A stretch of DNA of 33,322 bases from positions 1-33,322 of the forward strand of contig DATGTE010000001.1 of NCBI GenBank assembly GCA_035301985.1, in the 5' to 3' direction. Position 1 is the first letter of the stretch; every line of letters begins with the position of its first letter. The stretch is from DASUXY01 sp035301985 (lineage in GTDB: Bacteria; Bacillota; Bacilli; Bacillales; Amphibacillaceae). This document shows, piece by piece, positions 16,989-26,014 of this stretch. The translations under genes were made by a program, and so were the position numbers. The notes under the pieces were generated by a model, which saw only the letters and a list, made by a program, of their open reading frames with translations, made no database searches and was not told the origin of the DNA.

Positions 16989-17392
16989 TTAGAAACCACC
17001 TTTATTTGAAAGTCACATCATTTTTCATTCATTGTGTCGGTTTATGACTCATAAACGATGATCTATTGAATCCATTTACATCCATAGTATAGCATGAATT
17101 ACCAATCGATTACGCGTACATGTCGTTTATTGTATCAAATGCTTTCATAAAGTGTTTCATATGATTCCACCTTCTTCGCTTTTTTACTTCCGGTAAGCTT
17201 TTTCAGCTTTAAACTCATCAATAGCATGATTACTATGAATGAAACCCGTATTTTACAATAATTTTACACGTCTTTCATCGCAAATTAATAATGATTTTGT
17301 ACAATAAAATCAGCAAACTAGAAATCGTCCGCCAATAAATTGCACATGGATCTCTTTCAGAAGGAGTCAAAAAAAGGAGGTATGAATACTTA
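16989..17392. other. Intergenic region, divergent pgcA / HAD promoters
   Basis: 404 bp without a convincing gene between divergent genes. It holds a probable extended -10 for pgcA (TATACT, minus, 17086-17091). AT-rich sequence before 17350 may hold the plus-strand promoter, but no clear -35/-10 pair was found. Two very short overlapping ORFs on the minus strand were considered and rejected. Confidence 0.5.
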
Positions 17393-18193
17393 TTGATTGA
17401 TATTGATGACTTTGATGCATATTGTTTTGATTTGGATGGAACAGTGTATGTGGGGGATAAGCTATTGCCTGGTGTCAAGGAAACCATGCAACGATTAAGA
17501 ACCCATAATAAAAAAATATTATTCATTACAAATTCGCCTATCCGCACGAGGAGAAATTGTTTAGAACACTTACAATCGCTCGGGGTCTCTTGTGAATTAG
17601 ATGAAATCATTACGGCTCCGCTCATATCAGCCTTTTATTTTCTGGAAACTGCTCCGGATTCACCTGTATACTTCACCGGTGAACAAGCCATTCAAAATAA
17701 ATTAAATGACTATATAAACATCACTGAAAACCCACTCGAAGCACATTATATACTCGTTGGTTTAGACCGTTCATTTACTTATAAAAAGCTCAATTCAGCC
17801 ATGACTGCGGTACAAAATGGTGCAAAATTAGTCGTTATGAATCCGGACCCTAATTATCCCATCCCAGGAGGGTACATGTCAGATACAATGGCTATAGCTC
17901 GGGCAATTGAAACCGCTTCGAATCAGCCAATTTATAAAATCATTGGAAAACCTTCACGGTATTATGGACAAAAAGTAATCGATATCTTAAAAACGACAAA
18001 CGATCAATGTTTAATCATCGGTGATCGTCTCGAAACAGATATTATGCTCGGGAAAACAAACAACTTCCAAACATGTCTCGTATTAACAGGTGTTTCGAAA
18101 CAAAATGATATGAAACAAACAAATATCTATCCAGATTATATGATTGATAACTTATTTGCCTTATTTCAACAAAGAACGCAAGAAGTTCCATAA
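17393..18193 (+). CDS. HAD-IIA phosphatase (NagD/AraL-like)
   Basis: 266-aa HAD-superfamily hydrolase with a C2 cap. Motif I DLDGT has nucleophile Asp13 and acid Asp15; motif II ITNS has Ser48; the motif III Lys186 lies in IIGKPS; motif IV GDRLETD has Asp211 and Asp216. The cap spans about 80-180. Members dephosphorylate small sugar phosphates, nucleotides or p-nitrophenyl phosphate; the physiological substrate is not predictable. The start is a TTG with AAAGGAGG 12 bases upstream, a long spacing; the ATG immediately after that site opens a frame of only four codons. Single-gene unit ending at a strong terminator. Confidence 0.87.
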   Translation: MIDIDDFDAYCFDLDGTVYVGDKLLPGVKETMQRLRTHNKKILFITNSPIRTRRNCLEHLQSLGVSCELDEIITAPLISAFYFLETAPDSPVYFTGEQAIQNKLNDYINITENPLEAHYILVGLDRSFTYKKLNSAMTAVQNGAKLVVMNPDPNYPIPGGYMSDTMAIARAIETASNQPIYKIIGKPSRYYGQKVIDILKTTNDQCLIIGDRLETDIMLGKTNNFQTCLVLTGVSKQNDMKQTNIYPDYMIDNLFALFQQRTQEVP

Positions 18194-18248
18194 CATACAA
18201 CATTCACATGTCTTCCCCATGTTGATATATAGTGAATGTACTCCCTTG

Positions 18249-18297
18249 AAAAATCCCCATGACCGGATGATTCATCATCGATCATGGGGATATTTTT
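18249..18297. terminator. Strong bidirectional terminator
   Basis: ATCCCCATGA pairs exactly with TCATGGGGAT, with further pairing GATGA/TCATC inside. A T run follows on the plus strand and A residues precede it, so it can serve the HAD gene and the convergent efflux gene. Confidence 0.88.
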
Positions 18298-18345
18298 GTA
18301 ATATACGATTTTCTGTGAACGACCTTCTATTTACATATAACACCA

Positions 18346-19767
18346 CTAAACCTGCTCAACATTCCGTTCATTCGACGACGGTTTTTTAACAAAAAATGGT
18401 AAGACAAAAGCAATCACAGCCGTAATTCCGGCAACTAAGAATGACATATTCACTCCATGGATCATACCATCTATCCCCTCATCAGGCCGAACAGTCGTTG
18501 TCATAACGGTTACGAGTAATGCTGTTCCCATAGCTCCAGCTACTTGACGCATCGTATTATTCATCGCAGTCCCATGTGGAATTAAGCGTGATGGGAGTTG
18601 ATTCAATCCAGCTGTCGTTACAGGCATAATAATCATTGAAACGGATAATAAGCGAAGTGCATTCACAACAGCGATATACGTAAAAGTTGTTTCTGTTGTA
18701 AGATTCGTAAACATAAATGTGGTAATGACTAAGATGAACAATCCGATAAACGTTAACCATTTCGCACCATACTGATCAAATATTCTTCCCGTAATCGGGT
18801 TCATAATTCCCACAACAATCGCACCTGGCAATAGAGCTAATCCTGACTCGAAAGCGGTAAATCCTAGCATATCTTGCATGAAAATCGGTAAAATAACCGC
18901 TCCGCCAATCATAGCGATAAACACAACCATACCAAGTACCGTTGTAATCGTAAAAATAGAATATTGAAATACACGGAATTCCAAAATCGGTTGTGGAAGT
19001 TTCAACTGCCTACGAATAAACCAAGTGAGTGAAATGATTCCAATCAACATGGAGATCATTACGTGGTAACTTCCCCACCCACTACTACCGGCAATACTAA
19101 ATCCATATAGCAATCCACCAAATCCAAACGTTGATAAAACAATCGATAGCATATCTAGTTTCGGATTGGTTTGTTTTGTTACATTTTCAAGGATAAAATA
19201 TGCGAGAACAATGTCAATGATTACAATCGGGAGGATGACATAAAATAAACTTCGCCACGAAAATTCCTCCACAAGCCAACCTGATAATGATGGTCCAATC
19301 GCCGGAGCAAAAGCGATCACTAAACCAAACATCCCCATCGCGGTACCCCGCTTTTCGACAGGATAGATGAGGAATAAAATCGTTTGCATGAGTGGCATAA
19401 TAATTCCAGCGCCAGCAGCTTGGGCAATTCTAGCCACTAATAAAAAGGAGAAGTCGGGTGCGATTGCAGCGATGAATGTTCCTACAGCGAATGTTCCCAT
19501 CGCAGTAAGAAATAAGCCTCTTGTCGTAAAACGTTCGATTAAAAAAGCTGTAATCGGAATCATAATCCCATTTACAAGCATAAAAATAGACTGTAGCCAT
19601 TGCACAGTATTTGCGCTCAGGTGCAAATCTCTCATCATGTGAGGCATCGCAGTCCCTAGTAAAGTTTGATTTAAAATAGCAACAAACGCTCCTGAAAGTA
19701 ACACAATCATGAGTGGCAATTTTCGTATCGATTGCCCCGATTGTGTCGGAGTTTGATGTTCACCCAT
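18346..19767 (-). CDS. MFS drug:H+ antiporter, DHA2 (LmrB/EmrB) type
   Basis: 473-aa integral membrane transporter with about 14 hydrophobic segments, the DHA2 count. Motif C is recognisable as AFAPAIGPSLSGWL in TM5, and the TM1 region NQTLLGTAMPHMM plus VQWLQSIFMLVNGIMIP is typical of the LmrB/EmrB group (LmrB of B. subtilis is about 479 aa). It would export hydrophobic drugs by proton antiport from the cytoplasmic membrane. The upstream 360 bp holds AT-rich promoter-like sequence. The start ATG has GAGGG 12 bases away; no TetR/MarR regulator is encoded beside it, unlike lmrAB. Substrate unknown. Confidence 0.87.
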   Translation of the reverse strand: MGEHQTPTQSGQSIRKLPLMIVLLSGAFVAILNQTLLGTAMPHMMRDLHLSANTVQWLQSIFMLVNGIMIPITAFLIERFTTRGLFLTAMGTFAVGTFIAAIAPDFSFLLVARIAQAAGAGIIMPLMQTILFLIYPVEKRGTAMGMFGLVIAFAPAIGPSLSGWLVEEFSWRSLFYVILPIVIIDIVLAYFILENVTKQTNPKLDMLSIVLSTFGFGGLLYGFSIAGSSGWGSYHVMISMLIGIISLTWFIRRQLKLPQPILEFRVFQYSIFTITTVLGMVVFIAMIGGAVILPIFMQDMLGFTAFESGLALLPGAIVVGIMNPITGRIFDQYGAKWLTFIGLFILVITTFMFTNLTTETTFTYIAVVNALRLLSVSMIIMPVTTAGLNQLPSRLIPHGTAMNNTMRQVAGAMGTALLVTVMTTTVRPDEGIDGMIHGVNMSFLVAGITAVIAFVLPFFVKKPSSNERNVEQV

Positions 19768-20136
19768 ATTTACTTTTCCCTCTTTCTTTCATTTATTTCA
19801 TACGACTCGAGCATATCTTTATACAAATAGAGTCCAATTCGCTACGATATAAGAGTCAATTCGTCCATTTGAAAACGATATTTATTCTAAGGCAAATTAT
19901 AATTATAACATATTTATTAAAAGTTTAAAAGCCTTCCCTTATGATTTGCATGCATCACCGTAGAATAAACCAGGCGTTCAAGTTCTGAAACAGACCATCG
20001 TTTTAACTCTCGAAAAGATTGACCTCCTGCGAAATTCATTTGATCATAACATGCCATACAATAACAAATCAATTTGTACGGGGCATGGTCACGAACAGTA
20101 ACAAAGCATAATATGATAACGAAATGGAATGATGGT
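19768..20136. other. Intergenic region between divergent efflux and CtaM-like genes
   Basis: 369 bp. Two overlapping TATAAT-like boxes on the minus strand (about 19899-19912) are good -10 candidates for the efflux gene, but the -35 is poor. A 40-codon ORF on the minus strand (19917-20039) encodes a helical peptide (SVSELERLVYSTV) but lacks a ribosome site; it is not called as a gene. Confidence 0.45.
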
Positions 20137-20697
20137 ATGAAAAATAACCGAAATGAACAACCAATGTATTCACCCAAAAAACGTAACTACAAGCCAGCAA
20201 TCACTATTGTGTCCTTTATATTAATTGGTGCAATTGCTCTATTATCGAGAATGCCGGGCGATGAAAAATTCGATGCATTTGATGTAACCATATTACCGTT
20301 GATAAACGCTATTTTAAATAGCTTTACCTTTTTATTTTTAGTCGGTGCGCTGATTGCTATTATAAAAGGAAACGTGAACGTGCATCGCCGTTTTATTTAT
20401 GCTGCATTTATAACAACATTTCTATTCCTCATAACGTATGTAACATTTCATTATTTATCACCGGCTACACCATACGGTGGTGAAGGGTTTTTAGCCGGAC
20501 TGTATTATTTCGTATTAATTACACATATTGTTTTGGCAGCAGCTATCGTCCCTTTGGCACTTACAAGTGTTACTCGAGCTTGGAATCAAGAATATGGACG
20601 ACACAAAAAAATTGCTCGGTGGACGATGCCGATCTGGCTATATGTTAGTTTTACAGGCGTACTCGTTTACATCATGATTTCACCGTACTATTCATAA
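20137..20697 (+). CDS. DUF420 membrane protein (CtaM/YozB-like)
   Basis: 186-aa membrane protein with five likely transmembrane helices, conserved His in NVHRRFIYAAF, FHYL, ITHIVLAA and RHKKIARWTMPIWLYVSFTGVLVY, matching the DUF420 family. In S. aureus the homologue CtaM is needed to make an active aa3-type haem-copper oxidase; B. subtilis has YozB (about 178 aa). The start at 20137 is chosen because GGA lies eight bases upstream and it gives family length; the frame extends 21 codons further upstream without a ribosome site. Single-gene unit ending at a strong terminator. No cytochrome oxidase gene is nearby, so function is by family only. Confidence 0.83.
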   Translation: MKNNRNEQPMYSPKKRNYKPAITIVSFILIGAIALLSRMPGDEKFDAFDVTILPLINAILNSFTFLFLVGALIAIIKGNVNVHRRFIYAAFITTFLFLITYVTFHYLSPATPYGGEGFLAGLYYFVLITHIVLAAAIVPLALTSVTRAWNQEYGRHKKIARWTMPIWLYVSFTGVLVYIMISPYYS

Positions 20698-20736
20698 ACA
20701 AAGGATAAATATGAAGTTTACATCAGGAAAATAAAA

Positions 20737-20782
20737 ATCCAAACTATTGATCAGACTAATCAATAGTTTGGATGATTTTTTT
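20737..20782. terminator. Strong bidirectional terminator
   Basis: A perfect 15-bp stem, ATCCAAACTATTGAT / ATCAATAGTTTGGAT, with a 7-nt loop and seven Ts on the plus side and five As on the other. It ends the CtaM-like gene and the convergent cap operon. Confidence 0.93.
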
Positions 20783-20819
20783 AAGAGGACAAAATTATGG
20801 ATCGTCCCTTTTTCAAACC

Positions 20820-20990
20820 TTATTCAGCTTCTGTTGTTTCTGTTGCTTCAATTTTCGTTAACTCGGTCACAAGTGCCTGTGATTCTTTGTCGGTTAAATC
20901 CTCCGTATGTTTGAAAACTCCTATCCCAATTAACAGGATTACAATGATTCCAATTGGGGTTAAATCTTTTAAAGTCTGTTTTACTTTCAC
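20820..20990 (-). CDS. capE: CapE/PgsE small poly-gamma-glutamate synthesis protein
   Basis: A 56-aa protein with one membrane helix (about 12-25) and an acidic, Thr/Glu-rich C-terminus (ELTKIEATETTEAE). Size, topology and last position in the cap operon match CapE of B. anthracis (47 aa) and PgsE/YwtC of B. subtilis (55 aa), which assist the CapBCA complex. The start is GTG at 20988-20990: CAGGAGG sits eight bases upstream. An upstream ATG in the same frame would overlap the capD end and lacks a ribosome site. 28 bp separate it from capD; a strong terminator follows. Confidence 0.8.
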   Translation of the reverse strand: MKVKQTLKDLTPIGIIVILLIGIGVFKHTEDLTDKESQALVTELTKIEATETTEAE

Positions 20991-21018
20991 GGAAATTTCC
21001 TCCTGTATGTTCATGTTA

Positions 21019-22671
21019 TTATTTGGCAACATCCCAGTCACCGTCTCGGCGAGAATCGGCTACTCCATCGATTTTTTGATTTGTTTTATCAAGAGATAGC
21101 ATTTGGATTCCCCCGAAATAGGTTGAAATTTCATTAATATAAATGTGATAACCACGGTCTAATAGTTCATTACGTGTTTCTTCAGAGAACCCTTCCTCCA
21201 TATATAAATTATCTTTTTCGGCAAAAAACCGCGGTTCTTTTATAGCTTCATCAATATCTTTATCTAGCAATACCGTTTTGATTAACACATCTGTCATAAT
21301 GCTAGGAATTCTTTTTCCTCCTGGTGATCCAATGCCAATGACTCTTTCATCATTTACGAGTATCGTAGGTGCTATAAAACTACGTGGAACTTTTCCACCT
21401 TCCTTGTAGTTCAGTGAAGATTCTTTTGTACTGAAATTTTCCAGCGAGTTATTTAAGAAGTAGCCATCTACGTAATCTCCTGAACCAAAAAAGTTACTCA
21501 ACGTGTTCGTCGTTGACACGACCATTCCATCCTGGTCGATGATGACAAAATGTGTCGTATTATCGTAGTCCTTTTCATCTGCTGGACTATCGTTCACTTC
21601 GAAATCCGTTGTAATTTCATCAATGTTTATCCCTTCGGCTAATTGTTCGATATGGTCTTCGGATACGAGTTCTTCCATATTCATATCCGTAAAGTTCGGA
21701 TCACCGATTTTAGCCTGCCGATCTTTATAAGCTTGTTTAGAAACTTCACTTACGAGATGAATATAGTCAGTTTCCGTCAATTGCTCATCCGTTAATACCT
21801 TTTGATATTGTTCAGCCATGTCAAGAGATTGAATCAATGTGATCCCCGACATAGGAGGGGACGCACTGTACACTTGATACCCATTAAATTCACCTTGAAC
21901 AGGAGCGGTTTTTGCGACGGTATATTGTTCCAAATCTTCCTTTGTTAGACCATCTACATGATTAACAAGCTTGTCGCCAACCTCCCCTTTATAAAAAGCA
22001 TCTGCTCCTCCTTTTTGAATCGCACGTAACGTTTCAGCTAGCTCTGGCTGTTCAATCACGGTCCCCTTTGGAGCTGGTTCTCCATTCGTAAACAAGTGAG
22101 GAAGCTTGTCAATCGGCAAACGATACGAAGCAAAAGCTAATCGTTCACGGAGATCTTGATTGATTTTGAAACCTTCTTCGGCATATGTGATGGCTGGGTC
22201 AATTAACTCCTCCATCGGAAGTGTCCCGTAATCTTTATGCATCTCTTCCATTCCCTTTACAAATCCGGGAACACCCGTATAATTTGGTGGTATGTCTCCA
22301 GATTGAGGAGCAACATCTTTATACTGATAGGAAACGGGTTCCATATCATCAGCATAAATTAACGTTTCTCCTCCTCCGCCAACACCCGACGCGTAAGGCT
22401 CCACGACAGATAAAACATAAGAAACAGCGATCGCCGCATCCACCGCATTGCCGCCGTTTTCTAACACATCAATACCTACTTCAACAGCAGCCGGATGACT
22501 GGCACTCACACCTGCATGCCCGTCTTTATTCTTCCCGAGCGGATTAATGTCTTCTACAGCATCCTTCACGCGGTCACCATCGACTATACTTTTCCCTTTT
22601 TTATCGTAGATGAGAAACACACCTATAATAACCAGAACACTGAGTACAGCAATCACAACTTTATTCTTCAT
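21019..22671 (-). CDS. capD: CapD gamma-glutamyltransferase (poly-gamma-glutamate wall anchoring)
   Basis: 550-aa gamma-glutamyltranspeptidase-family Ntn hydrolase with an N-terminal signal/anchor helix (about 5-21), so it acts outside the membrane. The GGT large-subunit motif GVGGGGETL (97-104) and the autocleavage site NTTHF (371-375) are intact, with Thr372 as the predicted new N-terminal nucleophile. In B. anthracis CapD (528 aa) uses this Thr to cut the polymer and attach it covalently to peptidoglycan; standard GGTs hydrolyse glutathione. The position directly after capA, with a 4-base ATGA overlap, favours the CapD role. The small subunit would be about 179 aa. Confidence 0.9.
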   Translation of the reverse strand: MKNKVVIAVLSVLVIIGVFLIYDKKGKSIVDGDRVKDAVEDINPLGKNKDGHAGVSASHPAAVEVGIDVLENGGNAVDAAIAVSYVLSVVEPYASGVGGGGETLIYADDMEPVSYQYKDVAPQSGDIPPNYTGVPGFVKGMEEMHKDYGTLPMEELIDPAITYAEEGFKINQDLRERLAFASYRLPIDKLPHLFTNGEPAPKGTVIEQPELAETLRAIQKGGADAFYKGEVGDKLVNHVDGLTKEDLEQYTVAKTAPVQGEFNGYQVYSASPPMSGITLIQSLDMAEQYQKVLTDEQLTETDYIHLVSEVSKQAYKDRQAKIGDPNFTDMNMEELVSEDHIEQLAEGINIDEITTDFEVNDSPADEKDYDNTTHFVIIDQDGMVVSTTNTLSNFFGSGDYVDGYFLNNSLENFSTKESSLNYKEGGKVPRSFIAPTILVNDERVIGIGSPGGKRIPSIMTDVLIKTVLLDKDIDEAIKEPRFFAEKDNLYMEEGFSEETRNELLDRGYHIYINEISTYFGGIQMLSLDKTNQKIDGVADSRRDGDWDVAK

Positions 22672-23825
22672 CTGTCGCTCCCCTTTAACTTGTGCGAAAA
22701 GTCTACTTCAAAAGTCAATTTTCCATCTTCTTTCGTAAAATCAATTTCGTCAGAGTTTTTCGTCAGTTGTCGAAACGTTTTTGAACGTTTGACAAAACTT
22801 GCTTTTCCAAGCTCTAAAGGACGGGCTTCACGAATATTGAATGGTGTTAATTCAAAGCGAGCGACTCCATCTTCTTGCCACTTCATTTGTGCGAGCACAC
22901 TTTGTCGTGTTCTCGACCACCCTTGATCAAAAATAAAGTTTCCTAAACTCGTAAACATAACCGTGTCACCAATTTTATCAACTGAAGATAAAACGTGTGG
23001 GTGATGGCCGATAATCACATCTGCACCTGCACGTGAAATCGCTTCTGCAAGTTTTTCCTGTCTAGGATGCAAACTATCATCATATTCAACACCCCAATGA
23101 ACATGAACAAATACAAAATCAGCTTGTTTTTCAGCCTCATGAATCATCGGTACCATAACTTCAGGGTCAGTAACTAATACACCGGGAACACGTTCGCTTA
23201 CCGGGAATTCTTTCGTATACGCATCGGTAAAGCCCAGTGTAGCTATTTTATAACCATCGATTTCTTGAATCGATATGTTGTCTTGTGCATCAATTAAATT
23301 TTCCCCAAACCCTACTAAATCCAAATCTTCTTCGGAAAAAGCTTGTCCTGTATCTAATAAACCTTTTTCTTTAAAATCCATTCCGTGGTTGTTGGCGATA
23401 TTTAATACCGAAAAATTCATCTTTTTCAATACAGCTGCGCTATTTGGATGAGCATTGAGATGAATGAGCTTCTCAGCGGTAACGTAATCCTCTTCATCAC
23501 CTAAGAGTATCGGATTTTCAAAGTTACCTGTGACATAGTCTGATGCTTTTAAATAAGGTTCCACATGCTCAAACAAGTAACCTATACCATGTTGATCGAT
23601 GACCTTTTCGACATTTCTTCCCATCATTATATCGCCTACAAATGTTGCCGTAAAAATATCATCATCCGCGTCTGCAACAGTCGAAACATCAGGTGTATAA
23701 ATCGCATTCACCAATAAGATGAGAAGAAGGATCGGTAAAACCATAAATACATGTTTTTTCGTTTTCTTCTTATGTTTTTTAATATTTTTCAGCAACTTTT
23801 CTTGAAATGTTAATTCGTCATTCAT
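22668..23825 (-). CDS. capA: CapA/PgsA poly-gamma-glutamate synthesis and export protein
   Basis: 385-aa membrane-anchored metallophosphatase-like CapA protein: Lys-rich cytoplasmic start, one membrane helix (about 27-42), then the extracellular PGA_cap domain with GDIMMGR, the GNFENP motif, NIANNHGMD, HVHWGVEY and GHHPHV. The family is required for polymer export or elongation with CapB and CapC. Two ATGs are possible; the inner one at 23823-23825 has AGGA eight bases upstream, while the ATG at 23834 abuts it, so the inner one is chosen (difference of three residues). It begins 10 bases after the capC stop and overlaps capD by 4 bases. Confidence 0.9.
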   Translation of the reverse strand: MNDELTFQEKLLKNIKKHKKKTKKHVFMVLPILLLILLVNAIYTPDVSTVADADDDIFTATFVGDIMMGRNVEKVIDQHGIGYLFEHVEPYLKASDYVTGNFENPILLGDEEDYVTAEKLIHLNAHPNSAAVLKKMNFSVLNIANNHGMDFKEKGLLDTGQAFSEEDLDLVGFGENLIDAQDNISIQEIDGYKIATLGFTDAYTKEFPVSERVPGVLVTDPEVMVPMIHEAEKQADFVFVHVHWGVEYDDSLHPRQEKLAEAISRAGADVIIGHHPHVLSSVDKIGDTVMFTSLGNFIFDQGWSRTRQSVLAQMKWQEDGVARFELTPFNIREARPLELGKASFVKRSKTFRQLTKNSDEIDFTKEDGKLTFEVDFSHKLKGSDR

Positions 23826-23835
23826 TGTATCCATC

Positions 23836-24285
23836 CTAGAATAAGTAATAAATGTTCATAATAATGTACGTGGCACCACTTAGTAATAATGCTGAGCCAA
23901 GCGTTACGGGTACCCCTTGCTTTTGAATCGTATTGGCAATTAAGCCTGGTACAATGACACCAATTCCCCTAAACTCATAGATTTCAAACGGCATAATCGG
24001 ATAAAAATAGTCGAATATTAGTTTTAAAGCAATTCCTACAGTTAACATCGCGGCAAATTTCCGTCGCCCGTATAAAATCGTAAAACGAGCTACACCGTAG
24101 TTTACAATTAAATACGTTACAATACTAATTAACAATACCATCGCAACAAAAACAGGTTGATCAAAAACTAATGCTAAATATCCTGGTACAACGAGACCTG
24201 CAGGAACAATCCCTGTCTTTTCAGCAAATAACAAACTTAATAAAACGCCCAAAATAAGAGCGATATATAAATCTGACCCAAACAT
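23836..24285 (-). CDS. capC: CapC/PgsC poly-gamma-glutamate synthesis membrane protein
   Basis: 149-aa highly hydrophobic protein, the same size as PgsC of B. subtilis and CapC of B. anthracis, with about five membrane segments. Family-typical stretches are seen: TGIVPAGLVVPGYLAL near the start and GIGVIVPGLIANTIQKQG later. CapC partners CapB in the membrane-bound synthetase. The ATG follows GGGGAGGA at nine bases. 98 bp separate it from capB and the stop almost touches capA. Confidence 0.93.
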   Translation of the reverse strand: MFGSDLYIALILGVLLSLLFAEKTGIVPAGLVVPGYLALVFDQPVFVAMVLLISIVTYLIVNYGVARFTILYGRRKFAAMLTVGIALKLIFDYFYPIMPFEIYEFRGIGVIVPGLIANTIQKQGVPVTLGSALLLSGATYIIMNIYYLF

Positions 24286-24383
24286 GTAACGAAGTCCTCC
24301 CCATATATGTTAACAGTCATTTCATTATTTTTCTCTATTTCCGAATAAGTATCTTTTTAATCAGTCAATCTACACCGTTATTT

Positions 24384-25568
24384 TTAACTTGCTCGTTGTG
24401 TTATTTTATACGATTCTATCGCTCTTATAAACGGTTCAGCTTCTCCATGGATATTACCGATTCCATAGATTACTTTCCCACGTGCATCGGCCACTACTTT
24501 GTCTATGACATCATCCATCTTTTCATGTTCACAGTCAATGAGTTCGTCCGCCGTGATGATTCCCTCTCGGTATGCTTGAGCAATCGGGCTTGTTGTCTCA
24601 CCGATGACGACCAATTTCCCGATATCCATCTGTGGAAGCACATCCTTTGCAAATTGTTTCGTCCGGTCTACACGATCCGCACGACAATTCATGACAATAA
24701 TCGGTTTATCTGCCGGATAACCTAAATCATTAATCCGTTTCCAGATGTTTAAGGTCGATGTTGGATCATTACCCGCAAACCCGTTGACAAAATAACTAGG
24801 CACTTGTTCATTTAATACAGGAAGTATGCGCATAGCTCCAGGGTCTGGTTGCGCATTTAACATTCCTCGAAAAGCCGTTTCTTTATCAATATCCAGTGCT
24901 TCTGCAACGGCTAAAGCGAGCGAAGCATTTTCTGGAAAAATCATGTATTCAAATTGGCGTAAAAACTCCTCAGAAATCTTTGAATTATCGGCTACAATCA
25001 TTTTTGTATTCCGTTGTTTAGCAATATGTCCAAAGTACGGCGTATATGGACTATCGGATACGATTAAATGTCCATCATAAGGAATCGTCGCTGTAAATGC
25101 TTCAGCGATTTCATCCAGTGTAGGTCCCATAACATCCATATGGTCTTCCAACACATTTACAATGACACCGATATTCGCTTGAATTAATTCATTTTGAAAA
25201 ACAATTTGATAATCAGGGTTGACTGCCATACACTCACTAACTAAAGCCTCGGCATTTAAATCAGCCGCTTCTTTAACAACCTCTTTTTGTTCACCGATGT
25301 TCGGACCTTGAGGCTTACGAATAATTTGTTTTTCTTCGGATGTATGTGAGTAAATCATCCGTGCATCCGTTCCGGTTGTCTTTCCAACCGTTCGATAACC
25401 CGCTTCTTTTAAAATACCTGTTACCAATCTCGTAACTGTTGACTTTCCGCGGATTCCATTGATATTAACCCGAATCGGAATGGCATCTACATTTTTTTGA
25501 TGACGCTTTTTTTCATAAATCCCAATGAAAAAAACGAACAGTAGAATAATTGGGATGAACCACATCAT
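24384..25568 (-). CDS. capB: CapB/PgsB poly-gamma-glutamate synthase (amide ligase)
   Basis: 394-aa Mur-ligase-type ATP-dependent amide ligase, almost the same length as B. subtilis PgsB (393 aa). An N-terminal membrane helix (about 3-18) is followed by the P-loop NINGIRGKST (36-44, Lys42), the GKTTGTDAR segment, ECMAV and LEDHMDVMG, and the MNCRADRVDR motif. It joins glutamates through gamma-amide bonds at the membrane. The frame extends 22 codons upstream, but AAAGGAG is correctly placed only for the ATG at 25566-25568, which also gives family length. First gene of capBCADE. Confidence 0.94.
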   Translation of the reverse strand: MMWFIPIILLFVFFIGIYEKKRHQKNVDAIPIRVNINGIRGKSTVTRLVTGILKEAGYRTVGKTTGTDARMIYSHTSEEKQIIRKPQGPNIGEQKEVVKEAADLNAEALVSECMAVNPDYQIVFQNELIQANIGVIVNVLEDHMDVMGPTLDEIAEAFTATIPYDGHLIVSDSPYTPYFGHIAKQRNTKMIVADNSKISEEFLRQFEYMIFPENASLALAVAEALDIDKETAFRGMLNAQPDPGAMRILPVLNEQVPSYFVNGFAGNDPTSTLNIWKRINDLGYPADKPIIVMNCRADRVDRTKQFAKDVLPQMDIGKLVVIGETTSPIAQAYREGIITADELIDCEHEKMDDVIDKVVADARGKVIYGIGNIHGEAEPFIRAIESYKITQRAS

Positions 25569-26008
25569 TGTAAAAACTCTCCTTTTTTGCAAATTCATAC
25601 AGTGATGCTCTTTGGGAAGAATGAATCCTCCCATAATATAGTTGCTTAACAGATTAGTTCTTCATGTCTGTGTGATCCATTGGTTGAGCATGTGGATCCA
25701 TGACTCAGAAGCAGACTCATTTTTCCGATTAACAAACATGTCGTTATTGCTTCATGAAAAAACAAGAAAACTTCAATAAAAATGGTTGGGGCAAAATTCC
25801 CCAACGGACCACCTAAATTTGCTAACAGAATGAAGAAATGGGCTCCATAATTAACTCTTTCAAACCCTTTAGTGAGCATTTCCTAAAGTTACACATTCAG
25901 AAAACATCTATTTAGTCAAATCTCTCTGGTAAATGATAGACTATAAGAATTGCGATTTTGAAAGATGAGTCGTATCTTTTACTCAACTTGTTATGCGATG
26001 ACAAAAAA
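25569..26008 (-). promoter_or_regulatory. Long 5' leader of the cap operon
   Basis: About 440 nt lie between the predicted start point (about 26008) and capB. They include an attenuator-like hairpin (25778-25805), a small hairpin AAAGAT/ATCTTT (25961-25979) and a near-palindrome around the GGATCC at 25693-25698. A 77-codon frame (25646-25879) covers much of it, but its ATG is only two bases from AGG, so it is not called. Leaders of this length usually carry regulation. Confidence 0.45.
25778..25805 (-). terminator. Attenuator-like terminator in the cap leader
   Basis: On the minus strand GTTGGGG and CCCCAAC form a perfect 7-bp stem with a 7-nt AT-rich loop, followed after CA by five Ts. It lies about 210 nt before capB with no complete gene in front of it, so it would stop transcription early unless overridden. 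Confidence 0.6.
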
Positions 26009-26014
26009 CTGCAT

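Noticed and set aside
17110..17160. 16-codon ORF with AAGGTGG upstream of pgcA (MKHFMKAFDTINDMYA), and an overlapping 27-30 codon frame.
   Set aside because: Too short to separate from chance; no leader-peptide features or terminator next to it.
19917..20039. 40-codon minus-strand ORF (MNFAGGQSFRELKRW...).
   Set aside because: The peptide looks plausible, but there is no ribosome site before either possible ATG and no recognised family; needs comparison with relatives.
20820..25568. Possibility that the capBCADE block means a B. anthracis pXO2-type plasmid segment.
   Set aside because: The flanking genes are ordinary chromosomal Bacillaceae genes, no plasmid replication, atxA/acp-type regulator or mobile element is present, and the proteins are clearly those of a different species.
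25646..25879. 77-codon hydrophobic frame in the cap leader.
   Set aside because: AGG lies only two bases before the ATG and the frame runs through the attenuator hairpin; kept only as a possible leader peptide in the cap leader finding.
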